Shown here: one piece after another, positions 1 through 11,592 of the stretch
How the letters are laid out: the number at the start of each line of letters is the position of its first letter
Numbering within the stretch: the stretch's first letter is position 1
NCBI GenBank assembly: GCA_013368445.1
Contig: JAACJO010000007.1
Location: 1,550,001-1,614,000 of the forward strand
Direction of reading: 5' to 3'
DNA from: Leucocoprinus leucothites
Lineage: Eukaryota; Basidiomycota; Agaricomycetes; Agaricales; Agaricaceae
Length of the DNA: 64,000 nt
The notes under the pieces: generated by a model
The model's input: the letters and a program-made list of their open reading frames with translations, nothing else
The model's database searches: none
Told to the model about the DNA's origin: nothing
Translations under genes and position numbers: made by a program

Positions 1-484
1 CCATGCAGAATCTAGTGCTGCCATTCTCCTTGGCTTTACGTGCAGCTTCTATGACAGGGTCAACCTCCAATAGCTTCGAAGCCTTGGTCGGTGTTGAGTA
101 TCTTGATGATTGAGAGCAATAGGAACCTAATGTGGTTGAGCAGAATTTTCAACAAGCTGAAGAGGGACCTACAATCTTCACTGCATCCCCCAGCTAAAAT
201 GAACAGTTTTTAGTTCGATCTTTCTAGTTCTGGTAGAGGAGTAACTTACTTTTAATGTTCATGAGCGTGCAGAGCTGGATTTTGCTTGGATCATGATGTT
301 GACGATGAACAGAGGCAGCACGAAAGACAAGGTCCATTAGTGGGCCGTCATAAATCTCTTTAATTTCCTTCCGCTTCCAGTTGTGTCGGGTAGCTTTGGC
401 GACATGTTCAGAAGGTGCCGACGCATGAGTAGCTAGAGTCCGGCGGAACTGGACACCGGCTGCTCGCGTAGATAACGACAACAT
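1..484 (-). CDS. BIO2: Biotin synthase, N-terminal part (gene runs off the left edge)
   Basis: Radical-SAM enzyme that inserts sulfur into dethiobiotin, the last step of biotin synthesis, normally in mitochondria. Three exons are visible: 484-250, 193-173 and 126-1. The start at 484 opens an arginine/serine-rich, acid-poor leader ([20 protein letters not shown]) that fits a mitochondrial presequence. It is followed by the family block [20 protein letters not shown] and then [20 protein letters not shown]. The small 21-nt middle exon encodes TGGCSED. Joined to exon 3 it restores the radical-SAM motif CSEDCSYC, whose three cysteines bind the 4Fe-4S cluster. Exon 3 continues with [20 protein letters not shown] and is still open at the window edge. 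The C-terminal two thirds, including the 2Fe-2S ligands, lie outside. The identity is firm; the exon borders are inferred from GT-AG sites and conserved frame. Confidence 0.93.
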
Positions 485-3400
485 TGTTGACAGGATACAG
501 AGGAAAGCTAGAGCCTACGAGTCCGCTGGGGTGATCGACGAAGAGTGACTGGAAGTGGGGATACAAGGGAAAGAGGTGATGGTGAGCTGCTTGTTTGAGA
601 AGCTAAGAACCCCTGGGGTCGAGGGAGATCTTCGTATTTACGCTGCGCCAAGCTGGGGATCAAAGTATCCTAGATAACACCACCACGTGATTCGTGAACC
701 CGCGTACCGCTAAGCGCCCAATATCATTTTCGATTGTCCCGGTCCCATCCTCCGCGCAGGTCCACAGGCCTTTTTATCTCATGGAATCACAGCGCTTGGA
801 AACCATGTACTGCTTCAAAACGTCTTATGCCGAAATTTGTCTCCAATTCTTGCTCTTTCTTCGATCTTCCATCGATTCCTACGTGTTAGTGCAGACGCAG
901 TTGAAATAGGCACAACTGATCAAGCGATCACCGCTGTTATTACGGTCTCCTCAAGGTTCTGGCTCAAATCTCAGAAATGTGGTCAGCTGTGAGATCAAGA
1001 TTTTTTAACCTGCGGCTGGCTTGCACTCCGTCAGAAACTCGTTCGGCTTCTAGAACACGCCCTTGCGTCCTTCTGGGTAGTCTGACTCCATAAGATGGAG
1101 TAAAACGATGAATAAAATTGCAGTCTGTCTGGACAAAATTAGGGGATATGACCTTCAATGCTATGTACACGGTAGCCGGCAACTGCTACCACAAGGGCTA
1201 AATGAATCCAACAAGAACGGTGATATAACGACTAACCCCACACCTTATAAGCTCTGGAGCCTATAAAGTTCTAAACACTCACTATTTGAATATGGGGACT
1301 TGGTATAGCTACATTCAGTGCTCTCATTATTCACCGATTCTCTGAGAAGAAGGTGCATGTGCGTGATCACCATTGGTTCGTGATTTCCCTGGAATCGAGG
1401 ATCATCAGACCCTATACTCGAAGACGGATCAACGACAAACCTTTGACATTGTGGCGGTTCATCCTGTTGTACTGGCTGACTTTGGAGGCTGTGGAATTGG
1501 GGACATTTCCCGACCTGCCGACCAAGTCTTTGCCTGCCATGAGCTGGACCAGGGGAATAGAATTCCATTGACGAATAGTGTGCGCAGCGAGTTGCTGTGA
1601 ATACAGAACTTTTTTCTGCTCAACCGTGCTAGCTGTCATTTTTTTGATCGGCGTCTGCGTCGAGGTTGTGTGGAGGGGTAGAGGGCCGTCAGCCTGGGAA
1701 GGGGGGAGGTATGCACGTATTATTCTTGTGAGCCATTATTTTAATACGTATTACTTATATAGTTCGCTAGCTATACAGCTATAGCTATTACGGGGGAGTG
1801 GTGCGGGGCTCAACTTCATACTCCGCCAATCGGGCTGTGAAGCACCGACGTCATTTTACTCTGCGATCATTGTTCTCTCCGACAATGCCTATTTTTGGCG
1901 ATCTCCATCCACTGAACAGCGCTACACAACGGCTAAAATCCAAAAGGGAGAGTATTTTCCATTCAATCGATTGCAGCCTGTCGCGGTCGGTTGCATTCGT
2001 CGACTTTAGGCGTCCTATGAGAAGAGCAAACCGCGTTCAACCATATTCAATGGCTTGAGCTCAAGACTCCTCATGACGACATGTATGTTAGTGTTTGTTT
2101 ATCGGTCTTTCTGGCGAACAGACCATCTCCACCTATGTGAGTTCGATCCTGGCAGGTTGCGAGAAGCGCGGCTGTATGGTTTAGAAACGTTCAATCAGGT
2201 CACCTATTTTAACGGCAACCACCCTCGACGTCAGTTGAACTTATGCTTGAGGAGCGGGAGTCTCTCAAGTCAATACAAGTCGTGCAACATTTCTTCCATA
2301 GGGAAGTTGGACCCTGCCTCCACGAGGGCGACTAGTTCCTTCGATCGCGCTCGCTAGTGGGAGCGCAACCTTGTCCTGACTTCTTTTCGGGGTGCAGCTT
2401 GTCATACCCACAGGTTTTCATCCCATGATTGCACATATGTTGGCTTCGAGGCTTCAATCCTGACCGAGGATTTAAAACCTCTGGCCTAGTGGATGAAGCC
2501 AAGGACAACTATCACCGTGTTTTCGTTCTGGTCGCCAGTATCTCTACGGACTTTCTCATTCTGCGAGCTGCCTCACTCCAGCGAACGGGCTTTAATTATT
2601 CAAGCGTGTATTTTACGGGCCATAATGTCATGGTGGCGGCTTCGAATCAGCTATGAAGTCAAAAAGAAGCTCTGGAGTCGTGAAACCTTTACTAGCGCCA
2701 ATGAGCATCTCGGTATCCACTGAAAATGACTTGGCGCCTCAACCCCCGCACAGGGATCCAAGAGTCTAGGCCTCTAACCTACAGGCACATACTCTACATA
2801 TATCTAAAATGAATGATCCTTCATCTTGTCGTATATATCACCCTGAACGTCATCTACTTTCACAGTCGAACGACAGCCCTACCGAGTCCAATAACACTTA
2901 CCTGCCCTCGAGGACTCGAATTTTCCCATAATACGACACCCATCACCCAACATACCATTTCCACTCTCTTCTTTTCCCAAAACAAGCCATAAAAAAGATC
3001 TCCACTACCCAGGCTTCTATCTCTATCCAAGTAGCTCGGATGGTGGGCCGCGTCATATAAGTAATCAAAATTCATATTTGGACGTAAGTGCATGGGCTGT
3101 GGAGTGGGAAGTAGACAGAGATACCTGTCTATTGGACGGTCCCACCAAGCCCAGATGCGCCACATTCTCTCCCCAAAAACCTTATACCATCACATACATA
3201 GGTCATAGGTGGTTACAAACTCAATAGGTTTTGATTTTCCGGACTCCATTCCCATAGAATGGTATGATGAGAGTTCCTTGGTGCGAGTTACATTCTGCGC
3301 TTGCAGCGGGTACCGTCCTCCGAAAAGTCGGAGAGATGACTACTTGGTGTACATGTGCTCATCGTGGACCTCGGCTCACTTATACCAATTTTCCGGGGGC

Positions 3401-4448
3401 GGAAGTATCATGTTGCTTTGCGGACTTCAAAGAATGTAGAACACTGCCTCACAAATCCCTCAAAATTTTCACCCTTTCTGTTTTTTTGATCTGCTCGCTT
3501 GAGCCGGAGAAATTACGGAGGCGCCCTTACTTGGTTATCTGAGGATCTACCTCGTACATTTGGTCCAGGTACTGGGTCGCCAAACATCTTGCACTCAAGT
3601 CGCTTGATTGTGTTCGAGCGTCAGCTTTCTGATGAGCGCCGAGTGGGGCCTCACTCAGATCTCATCGACATCACGGTACCACCATCAGTTTTACTAACGT
3701 GGTAAGTATGTTTGTGCAGTCCAGAACGAAAGCTCTGTTAAAGGAGGACTGGTTAAGGTTCCTACTGGAAACCAAAGAGAAGAAATACAAGCTTATGGTT
3801 GAATACAGATTATAGGTAAACGAGGTCGTGAAAGAAAGTATCGGTGGGCATAAGTACCACAGTACCCGCCGAAACGAAGAAAAAAACTGATCGGGAAACG
3901 GAAAAAGTGTAAGAGTACGCATTAAGCCCTATATATCAACCGATCCCAGGAAAAGCGAAACAAATAACTAAAAGAAAAGGATAAGATATTAAATGTAACA
4001 GGAGGTTTGGAGTTCGTCGGTAGGGAAGAGGATACAACGCTGGGTTTGGTCGGAGGGGCAGGAGATAGAGGAGAAATACGTGCTACACATACGAGCGAGC
4101 AAAGGATATCGGAGGGGAAAATGCAAAATACAGCGATGTAAAAAAAATGCAAACGATGCCACGGAACAGTGTGCCTGTAAATAAAGAGAGGAAAGTGCTG
4201 CTAGAGTCCTTGATGAAGAAAAAGGTGCTTTGTATGCAAAGGCAAGAATGAGGAAAAATGAGGAATGAGGTTTCGTGAAAACATAGAAGAATGGACATCA
4301 TCGTGGAAGATCGTGAAGAACCATAGACCTGAAACAACCCCGAAGTCGTCTCATGTGCGTCGCGAATATTAATTAGGTGATGCCGTATGGTGATCGAGAT
4401 AGGTTGAAGTCGTCTAGACACGAACAGAACGCCAGCTGTTGCATGTCG
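485..4448. other. Gene-poor stretch, nothing recognised
   Basis: About 4 kb between the biotin synthase start and the BTG-type gene. Open frames are short (at most about 110 codons), overlap on both strands and match no family I know. The first few hundred bases presumably carry the biotin synthase promoter. The part next to 4449 is purine-rich on the plus strand (pyrimidine-rich on the transcribed strand), as would suit the 3' untranslated region of the downstream gene. No tRNA, terminal repeat or transposase motif was seen. Confidence 0.5.
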
Positions 4449-5333
4449 TCATAGGGCCTGTTGCTGCTGCTTTGTGACCTTCTTTGCTGGCTTAGGGCCT
4501 CCGCCGAGCATGACACCACCGGTGAGGACAGTGGTTTTGCCACCATCGTAGGGAGTCACTTCGTTCTTGGAGATGTCGATGTAAACGCGCGACTGCCTGG
4601 TGCGCTCCCTGCGTGATTGCTTGTAGTCAACCGATTTCGACTGCGAAGAACCCGAGCTAGAGGTCTCGTAAGAGAAACCAGAGCTCGAGTTGGATGAACG
4701 GGAGCTGCAGCGCGAAGTTGGGGACACGCTGGAGAGCGGGGAAGTCGAGCGGATGGAGGCCGGGAATTTGTCGACCACAGGGGTCAACCAAGTAGGGGCC
4801 CTGACATGGTCAGCGATCATGGCGAAAAGCTGCTCATCCTCTGCGGCATCAGCCTCCGAAAGCTGCTGGGAAAGTGTCTTCCTGGGTAGGGTGAACTGAG
4901 CAGGGTAGCGGGGATTAGGGGTGCAAACTGCGGGAGATGGCAGTTCGTCAGCCCAAACAGTAACGAGTTTGGACTCGGAACCGGGAGCGCCTGCGAGTCG
5001 GAGGCTGACACAACCGGGGTCGACGAAGAAGTCGAACTCGCGTCCGCCAAGGACATTCATCCACTGGGACCAGCGGATGTCGACAGCTGTGCAAGTGGCG
5101 TAGATGGGGCGAGGGGGCACGGCAGAAGGAGACAAAGTGAGGCAGCGGCGGCCGGAACCACGAAGGGGTTCCCTGACATCCCAGGTTGGGGCGTAGTATG
5201 GGATGAGGTTGGCCTCAAGGATCATCTGAAGCTTCGTGAAAGAAGAAGCAGAGAGAGAATCCATGAGGGGACGAGTGAGGAATGAGATGGCATGAGCGAC
5301 GGTCTGAGAGAGGTTTGCAGAGGTAGAGGCCAT
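4449..5333 (-). CDS. BTG/Tob anti-proliferative domain protein
   Basis: Intronless reading frame of 294 residues. Residues about 10-125 follow the BTG/Tob fold: an N-terminal helical part (AISFLTRPLMDSL), then YYAPTWDVREPLRGSGRRCL, which corresponds to the conserved Y..HW....P..GS..RC block (box A). Further on comes FDFFVDPGCVSLRLAG, matching the WVDP.EVS.R box B. Animal members bind the CAF1/POP2 deadenylase and promote mRNA deadenylation; by family this protein may do the same, but that is inference. After residue about 190 the chain becomes Ser/Thr-rich and disordered (positions about 4640-4740), then ends with a conserved-looking VYIDISKNEVTPYDGGKT stretch, a glycine patch and a QQQQ tail. 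The start at 5333 is the first ATG after a pyrimidine-rich, TA-repeat leader. Confidence 0.82.
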   Translation of the reverse strand: MASTSANLSQTVAHAISFLTRPLMDSLSASSFTKLQMILEANLIPYYAPTWDVREPLRGSGRRCLTLSPSAVPPRPIYATCTAVDIRWSQWMNVLGGREFDFFVDPGCVSLRLAGAPGSESKLVTVWADELPSPAVCTPNPRYPAQFTLPRKTLSQQLSEADAAEDEQLFAMIADHVRAPTWLTPVVDKFPASIRSTSPLSSVSPTSRCSSRSSNSSSGFSYETSSSGSSQSKSVDYKQSRRERTRQSRVYIDISKNEVTPYDGGKTTVLTGGVMLGGGPKPAKKVTKQQQQAL

Positions 5334-6424
5334 TGTGGAGAGATCTGTAAAGAGAAATAAAGATAAAGAGATGTATATATATATATGGATTATCGGCCGG
5401 CGATAGAGATGGAGTAGAGCGAAGAGATGGGATGAGCAGTAGCGAGGGTCGTGGGCAATAAGGGCCGTGAAAGGACGAGTGCAGCACTGAGTGGGAGACT
5501 GTACGAAGAGAAAGGAGGCTAGGTCAGCTTTATGAGGGCGGGGTGAATGATCGAGAAGACTTGCCTAACGGCTGCGTAAGCGGAGACCAAGGCAAAGGAG
5601 GCACGAGTCAGCGGATGTTTTGAACGAGGCCGATCCGAATTTAAATACTCACCACGTCTGATTAGGAGAGGACCGGAGAGAACGAAAACCAAACCTGCAG
5701 CCTAATCATTGTGGCGGGCCTCCTCTTTATACCGGACTCAGAATACAAGGCCGTACCACCCCACGTGGCTCTCCACAAATCACATCTCCCATATCAGGCA
5801 ACTGCCCCTTTTTGTTCTTGTCCTCGTCTGGGATGAGCTGCAAAGACAATAACAAGCGGCCCTTTACCGCCGCCTGCTGCTTCTTTCCCAGTTACCTTGT
5901 CTTGCTTTGTTACTCACACTCCAGCGCCCTGCCCGCCACGTCAACAATACAAAAAGAAAGAATCGTTCCATCCTCCCTGCCTTCCCATCGGAAGATCCCA
6001 ATTAATCCGCTGCGTCCACAATTAACGTCTCCATGGCGTTTCTGATCGACCTATTCCTCGACTATTGTATACCGTACGCGTTTACTCTCTTTCCGCCACA
6101 CCAGCTTGTGGAGGCACTACTTGCTACATAGATCTTGCTACACTGCCAGCTTGTACATCTGCTGGGATCTCGTTAACTATAGATTCTCCGTGATGTCCTC
6201 CGGTTGTCCCACGCCATTATTTTCGGCACTTTTGTGAAAATAATTTGACCATTTGTGAGTCGCAAGTGAATCCTCGGCAGGATCCGAACTTCAAGCTCCG
6301 ACACCCCGCCGCTCCAAACCTTGTTTCCGTCTATCAACAGAACTTGCCGCATCGCTGCTCGTGCGCTCGCCACATTCAAAAAAGTACTCGTTGATTAACA
6401 CAAGCCACCTCAAAAACTACCACA
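5334..6424. promoter_or_regulatory. Divergent intergenic region, BTG gene / eS27 gene
   Basis: About 1.1 kb separates the start codons of two genes transcribed away from each other, so it must hold both promoters and leaders. The BTG leader includes a short TA dinucleotide run near 5372-5386. The eS27 side is pyrimidine-rich close to the start codon, as is common for ribosomal protein genes. No further coding frame with family similarity was seen. Confidence 0.5.
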
Positions 6425-6916
6425 ATGGTGCGTATGTTGTCCACAGGCAAATACCGCGCCAAACGCTGATCTCATCGTCCCATTTCCCAGACTCTCGCCG
6501 TCGATTTGCTTAACCCCTCCGCCGAGTACGAGAAGAAGCAGCACAAGCTCAAACGTCTCGTGCAGTCACCAAACTCCTACTTCATGGACGTCAAATGCCC
6601 TGGTGTGTAAATTTTCCTCCAGGTTTACGATTGCTTTCAGATCGCGCACTGTCCTGGCTGCACTTGGTTCATGTCATTCTGACAACTCCTTGTTTCCTCG
6701 TTTCACAGGCTGCTTTGCCATCACTACTGTCTTCTCGCATGCCCAGACTGTTGTTGTCTGCGCTTCCTGCACAAGCATTCTGTGCCAGCCCACTGGTGGT
6801 AAGGCGAGGTTGACTGAAGGTACGATCATAATATCCCAGACGACCCGTGTTTCACTCCATTTACTGACTCCGATTCTTCTTTCTCCCTAGGCTGCTCGTT
6901 CCGTAGAAAGAACTAG
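6425..6916 (+). CDS. RPS27: 40S ribosomal protein S27 (eS27)
   Basis: Small-subunit ribosomal protein, about 83 residues, the usual family length. Four exons: 6425-6427, 6491-6602, 6709-6819 and 6891-6916. The first exon consists of only the ATG; all borders are GT-AG and the joins keep the frame. The protein reads [20 protein letters not shown], then [17 protein letters not shown] and [15 protein letters not shown], and ends with [12 protein letters not shown] and CSFRRKN. The two CxxC pairs (CPGC and CASC) form the C4 zinc finger of the eS27 family. A start codon isolated from the rest of the coding region is seen in other fungal ribosomal protein genes and often goes with a regulatory first intron. 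Convergent with the thioesterase gene downstream, about 1 kb apart. Confidence 0.97.
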
Positions 6917-7924
6917 ATACCCTGTTCCCCTTTCTAGTCTACTCTACACGATTTTTGAGTCCAGCAGACTCTCGCATGCACCGCAAACCGCATTCGATTC
7001 AAAGCAATACCACCACCCTCTTATCTACATGCATTCTCTGCTGTGTATCACTTTGTCTCCCCCCGTCCTTTAGTTTAATCATGCTCTCCTCTTCCATGCA
7101 TCAACGTTGATTCCTTGATATCGTTGTATAGTTTCTTCCGATATTTCATTCCGTTGTAGTCTGTCTGGTGGGAATTTCATGGCTACATGGATTGCAGGGA
7201 CATTCGTGCGAGTCAGATCGTGTGACCCGGTACCGACTATCTAGTATCCACCTGATTCTCCAAAGCCCCTAACCTTGCGGCCCTTTCCTTGGTCGCGCAT
7301 TACTAACCCTCCGATATTAAGTGGGAAAAACAAACAGGGAGAACACTCGTGATTGACAGGTTCTCAGTACGTTACTACAAATGATGTCGAAAGACCTTGC
7401 TTATTGTTCTTGTATTCCTCGAATCTTCTTCTCGTTTCCCCTGACTGTCATGACGAGTACTGCCTCACTACTCCGAGCTTCTTTAACACCTTTAGTTCCC
7501 ACTTCAAAATGAGAATAAGGAGCGCTGGATTTAGCCCCACAAAGTAATATTACACCAGAAGCCTTTTTGATGCGAATGGATGTCCTTGTTCTATTGTTAA
7601 CGCCTTATATACTGCTCAGGCCAGATTAACCTCTCAAGCCCTGCATTCCATGACTCTACATAAATTATTGGCAATATTCTATCACTGAAATACATCCAAT
7701 ATATACCGAAGACAAGTAAGATATGGAACCACGATGGAGCATGTGTCAAGATGATTCTGTCACTTCTAAGCTTCATTCCTCTCTCTCGCCTCCTCAAACA
7801 TCTAGAACGTGCCGTAGAAAAGACCAATAGACACCGACTCTCAATGCCTAAAACACCCCTCCATAACTCAGCAACACCTGCGGTCCATGTATGATGTTTA
7901 CAAACCATTCTCCGAACATCGAGA
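6917..7924. other. Convergent 3' region between eS27 and thioesterase genes
   Basis: About 1 kb between two stop codons facing each other. It should contain both 3' untranslated regions. The pyrimidine-rich segment directly after 6916 fits the eS27 3' end. A 141-codon frame on the minus strand (7597-8022) overlaps the last thioesterase exon in another frame and shows no family similarity. Nothing else was recognised. Confidence 0.5.
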
Positions 7925-9852
7925 TCAAAGCTTCGCGGACAGGGTATTTGATGAATTTGAACTAGAATCGTTCCCATCCGAGTCCAGCTCCTGCTGGGGA
8001 CCTCGAACGTCCGCGCGTACAACGCCCTCTTGTGACGTTACCGCTACGAGCTTCCCATCTTGGGTATAGATCTAGACCAACGGACACGCACACACGGAGT
8101 GCAATAGAGTCACAAAGCACAATAAACCGATGCACATACCGAACATACACACATGCGCGCGTGTGTACGACATTTTCAACGAAATACCGAGTCGGCACAG
8201 AATTGTACGTACGCCGAAAAATTGCGTTTATCAAATATTCAGAGTTCAATAGCAGGGGTGAATGAGAGTAGAGGTTCGACGATTAGCGTTCCTTTGTTCA
8301 AACCGAGAAGGCAGCAAACGTACTTTGCCGTGGACAACTCCGCGACCAGACCCTGTGCGTGGTGAAGTTATCTGTATACACATTGTACAATGCGTGCATG
8401 CCAAGTAATGACGAGTGCATATGGCATGGATGAACGAATGCAAGTAGAAGAGGAAAAAATGCGAATGTTGCGTGAGTTTCATTCTGAGGTGTCTTGGAAG
8501 GGGTGGGCTAGCTGCGAGAAACTATACTTACAACGTAAAGCATCCAGTCGCCGCAGTGGAAGTCGTTGCTAAACGAGACAAGTACGATTGAGTCGGTTTC
8601 TTTCAACGGAGTGTTTCTGCCAGGGTGGGAAATGAAAAAGGGTGGACTGACCTATAGTACCAAATTGTGTGGTCTAACGTTGACTGGCAAGGTTTAGGGT
8701 TGGGTTATTTTGTGCGGAATGAAGGGACGGTAGACTTTGATGATCGCTCACCACCATGCTAAGTGCCGTTGGCCCTCGACCACCTCGTCTGAGGCCGAGG
8801 GTTCGTCCAGCTGAGGAAATACTACGTTGTTTTTCAAGCAGTTAGAAACTCGAATCGTACGTCAGAGCCAAACCACCACACGTACAAATGCATGTCGGAG
8901 AAATAACCAAGGATACACTTGATAGACGCTCATGTCAGAAGAACTGATAGACCTTTGGCATCCAGCCATCATGCCTCACCTTCTGGAAAGGTGCATCATA
9001 GTTTGGTATATTCTTGGCCTTCATCCAATACATATACTGAATCGTTCCGTCCGGTTCCTCTTGATGTTCAACAGCTACCCTCACGGCTATTGGGCTGCGA
9101 ACACGCTCCTGGAGAGCAAAAAACGTCACATCAGACCAGTACTCAACAAGCGATCCCAAGAAAACGTACTACAGCCATCTGCTTATACACCTCCACGACT
9201 TTCGGATGCGTACCCTCCTTTTGAGCCATCCTCAGATACCTATCCTCATCAGACTCGCATTCTTCCGGTGCTTTCACGGAGGGCATAGGTGACTGATGTC
9301 CGGGCTGCCAAGGTTCTGGTTTCTGGAACGAGCAGAGCATAACGAAAATAACGCGACCATTTTGGATAGCTTTGACAGCTCGTGTAACGTATGACCGGCC
9401 ATTACGGACTCGGTCAATTTCGTAGACAATGGGGGTGGCGGGGGAGGCGCTGGTTAGAAAATAACACTGGTGGATATCAGCGGCGTGTGTCAGTCGCTGT
9501 GAAAGATTGTAGTTTAGAGGATTACATACGTGGAGAGACTAGAAATCACGTTAGAGCGTGATACTAGATGAGATACAGAAAGGAGATCTCCTGCTCACAT
9601 GAAGAGAAAACTGTCGGTCAACAGCATTAGTCGCCGAGACTAGCGCTTGACTGATGACTTGACTGTAAATCAAGGGTTGAGCTGGTCTTGTATGACAATC
9701 GAATACAAAATCAAGACTGACCCGCCAAACACTCCGCGGGCTCGCAGAGGAACCCATAGTGATTTCGACCGGAACAAGTTCGCTTCGATTCTTTCTACCT
9801 CCAGCGACGTGGAGATTTGTTCGTGCTCGACTTGGTTCGCTTCGCCTGACAT
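7925..9852 (-). CDS. Acyl-CoA thioesterase II (TesB/ACOT8 type), probably peroxisomal
   Basis: Hydrolyses acyl-CoA to free acid and CoA; TesB-type double hot-dog fold. The spliced protein starts with MSGEANQVEHEQISTSLEVE and then ARGVFGG joined to QVISQALVSATNAVD. It continues with YFLTSASPATPIVYEIDRVR, NGRSYVTRAVKAIQNGRVIF, SFQKPEPWQPGHQ and MYWMKAKNIPNYDAPFQK. The second half has HFISSAGRTLGLRRGG, then STLDHTIWYYSNDFHCGDWM, SPRTGSGRGVVHGK and IYTQDGKLVAVTSQEGVVRA. The DH in LDHTIW, the following Ser/Thr-rich turn and the Q of SQEG correspond to the Asp/Thr/Gln active site of TesB. The chain ends SAKL, and AKL is an accepted PTS1 peroxisomal signal. At least eight exons; the last intron (8072-8323) is 252 nt. 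Several internal joins are inferred from family conservation. Confidence 0.9.
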
Positions 9853-10495
9853 GATTTGCCTTCGCTACGTCGCGTAATTTCAGGAAATTGAGAACAATGG
9901 ACTGTCAAGTCTTGGCTAAGTCGTAGATGTTAGTTAGGGAGCCGTACGATACTCTTCAGATGCTGCCTGAGGTAGCGCTGATCCGGGAATATGGGAGGAG
10001 GAGTCTACGGTGGTATAGTGTGTATGGTACATTTGAGGTTGGTTATTAGAGCCGCTCATGCCGGGGTTTAATTTGCCGGAGCACCGGTTTCTCCTTGAAT
10101 GGCGCTTACAGCTTACTTGGGGGGTCCTCATGTCATTGATACAGTATTCACAGTCGCAAGACGAGGAATCATGCCATTTGAAAGGGTATATTATAGGACG
10201 GAAAATTATAGAGCTCCGTTAGTAATGCGAACTTTGATTCCTGTGCTAGACAATGTGATTGTCCTTAAGCCGAGGGCATACGTGGATATGGAAAATCACA
10301 GGTCCCTGGTTCCTGCTTCAGGATGTCATACCGGATTTGTTAGAGGCCCTCGGTATATCGCTGGAGAAAATCACGATCAGCATCACTCGCAGTTTCGCTT
10401 AGGCATCTATATGACGTGCCTACTCACCCAGGACTTTGAGAGAGAGAGAGATTAATTTCGCTAGAGCCGCCGCAAATGGAGACAATCTGCCATCC
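9853..10495. other. Intergenic, thioesterase promoter and RAD14 3' region
   Basis: About 640 bp. It must contain the thioesterase promoter and the RAD14 3' end. A plus-strand frame of 118 codons at 10099-10455 crosses it, but it has no family similarity and runs into a GA-repeat at about 10437-10451, so it is not called. No RNA gene was seen. Confidence 0.45.
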
Positions 10496-11592
10496 TCAGA
10501 ACTCTTCAAATTCCAAGGTAAATCCACAGGTATGACATATTTGCATGACAACACCATTTTCTCCCTTCTCACTCGGACCAAATGAATGTTTGTGCTCTTC
10601 ATCTTTTCGACGCTGCCACACACTCTCCTTAGTCTTCTTCCGCAGCTCTCGCAAACTCTCTTCAAACTTCTTGTTCTTTTTCTTTTTCTTCTCAGACTTT
10701 CTTCGTTCGTACTCGGCGTCGAGAGCTTCAGGAGATCCCCACTTCTTCCAGGCGAACTCTTCGACTTGGTATCGGACATACAGCATCATGTTCGCGTATG
10801 TTGACTTGTGCGGATTAGCCTTTAGTAGATGGGGCATTGCTTCTTCGTCTCGCATCTCGGGGTCAGTTAGAAGATAGTCCTGGTTCATTGTCAGCTTAAT
10901 CGATCAATGCTAAAATAACCACTCACCTCTTTACACTCGGTTTTTGTTAATAGACTATACTTCTCCGGCATGTCGTCCTGACATTTCTTACAGACCAGAC
11001 ATTTGAAGACCTTCCGGAACTGGTGGTCAATATCCAACGACTGACATTCTCTGCATTTCAGAGACTGAGCAGGATCCAACGCAATTGCTATAATTCCACA
11101 TTCGGTTTCAATGTTTGCAGAGTAAGGCGATCCACATACGAGGTTCTTGATCCTGTTTGGCTCTCTCTCTTTCTCTTGCTTTCTCCTTTCTTATCCTCTC
11201 CTCATCTATTTCCTGTCCATCTTCAACAAGAAACCCACCCTTGGTGTTGACCATCTTTGACAAATCATACTCAAAATATGTTCCAAGCCTCGAATCACGC
11301 TTGAGGGGCTGGGGTTTCGAAGGACCGGCTGTTGGTGACGTAGTGGCATTAAGTGGTCGCTTATTGTATGCGTTTGACTTGTCAGATGGTGACCGTTCAG
11401 ATTCTTTCAGCCGCTGCGCAGCCTTTGCTATACCGATACATCAATGTGTGTCACTTAAGCTCTGTGAAGAAGACCAGACTAACCTCGTAACCTATTAATC
11501 TCGATTTGTCGTGTTTGTTCTGGCGTTGACAACGGCTGGATTGACGGTGTAGCTTGTGTTGGAGATATTGATGGTCGTTGAGCTTCCGACAT
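10496..11592 (-). CDS. RAD14: DNA repair protein Rad14 / XPA
   Basis: Damage-verification factor of nucleotide excision repair, nuclear, binding damaged DNA and other repair proteins. Roughly 310 residues in four exons. The N-terminal part (MSEAQRPSISPTQATPSIQP) is Pro/Ser-rich, followed by a charged helix EINRLR-AKAAQRLKESER. The zinc finger reads KCREC..., then LVCKKC, giving the family pattern CxxC-(about 18)-CxxC. Next is the XPA signature KYSLLTKTECKE joined to DYLLTDPEMRDEEAMPHLLK, then NPHKSTYANMMLYVRYQVEE and a lysine/glutamate-rich helix. The C-terminus contains a CHTCG pair. The start at 11592 is preferred because the upstream in-frame ATG at 11673 would add a hydrophobic segment (ILLLTLFATLHYILL) unlike the family. 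Tandem downstream of RPD3, 249 bp apart. Confidence 0.94.

Noticed and set aside
1245..1600. Several overlapping frames on both strands in the first gene-poor stretch
   Set aside because: Translations in every frame lack family motifs and none shows a supported exon structure.
7597..8022. 141-codon minus-strand frame over the end of the thioesterase gene
   Set aside because: Overlaps the last thioesterase exon in another frame; the thioesterase frame has strong family support.
10099..10455. 118-codon plus-strand frame between the thioesterase and RAD14 genes
   Set aside because: No family similarity, runs into a GA-repeat at its end, and lies in the space needed for a promoter and a 3' region.
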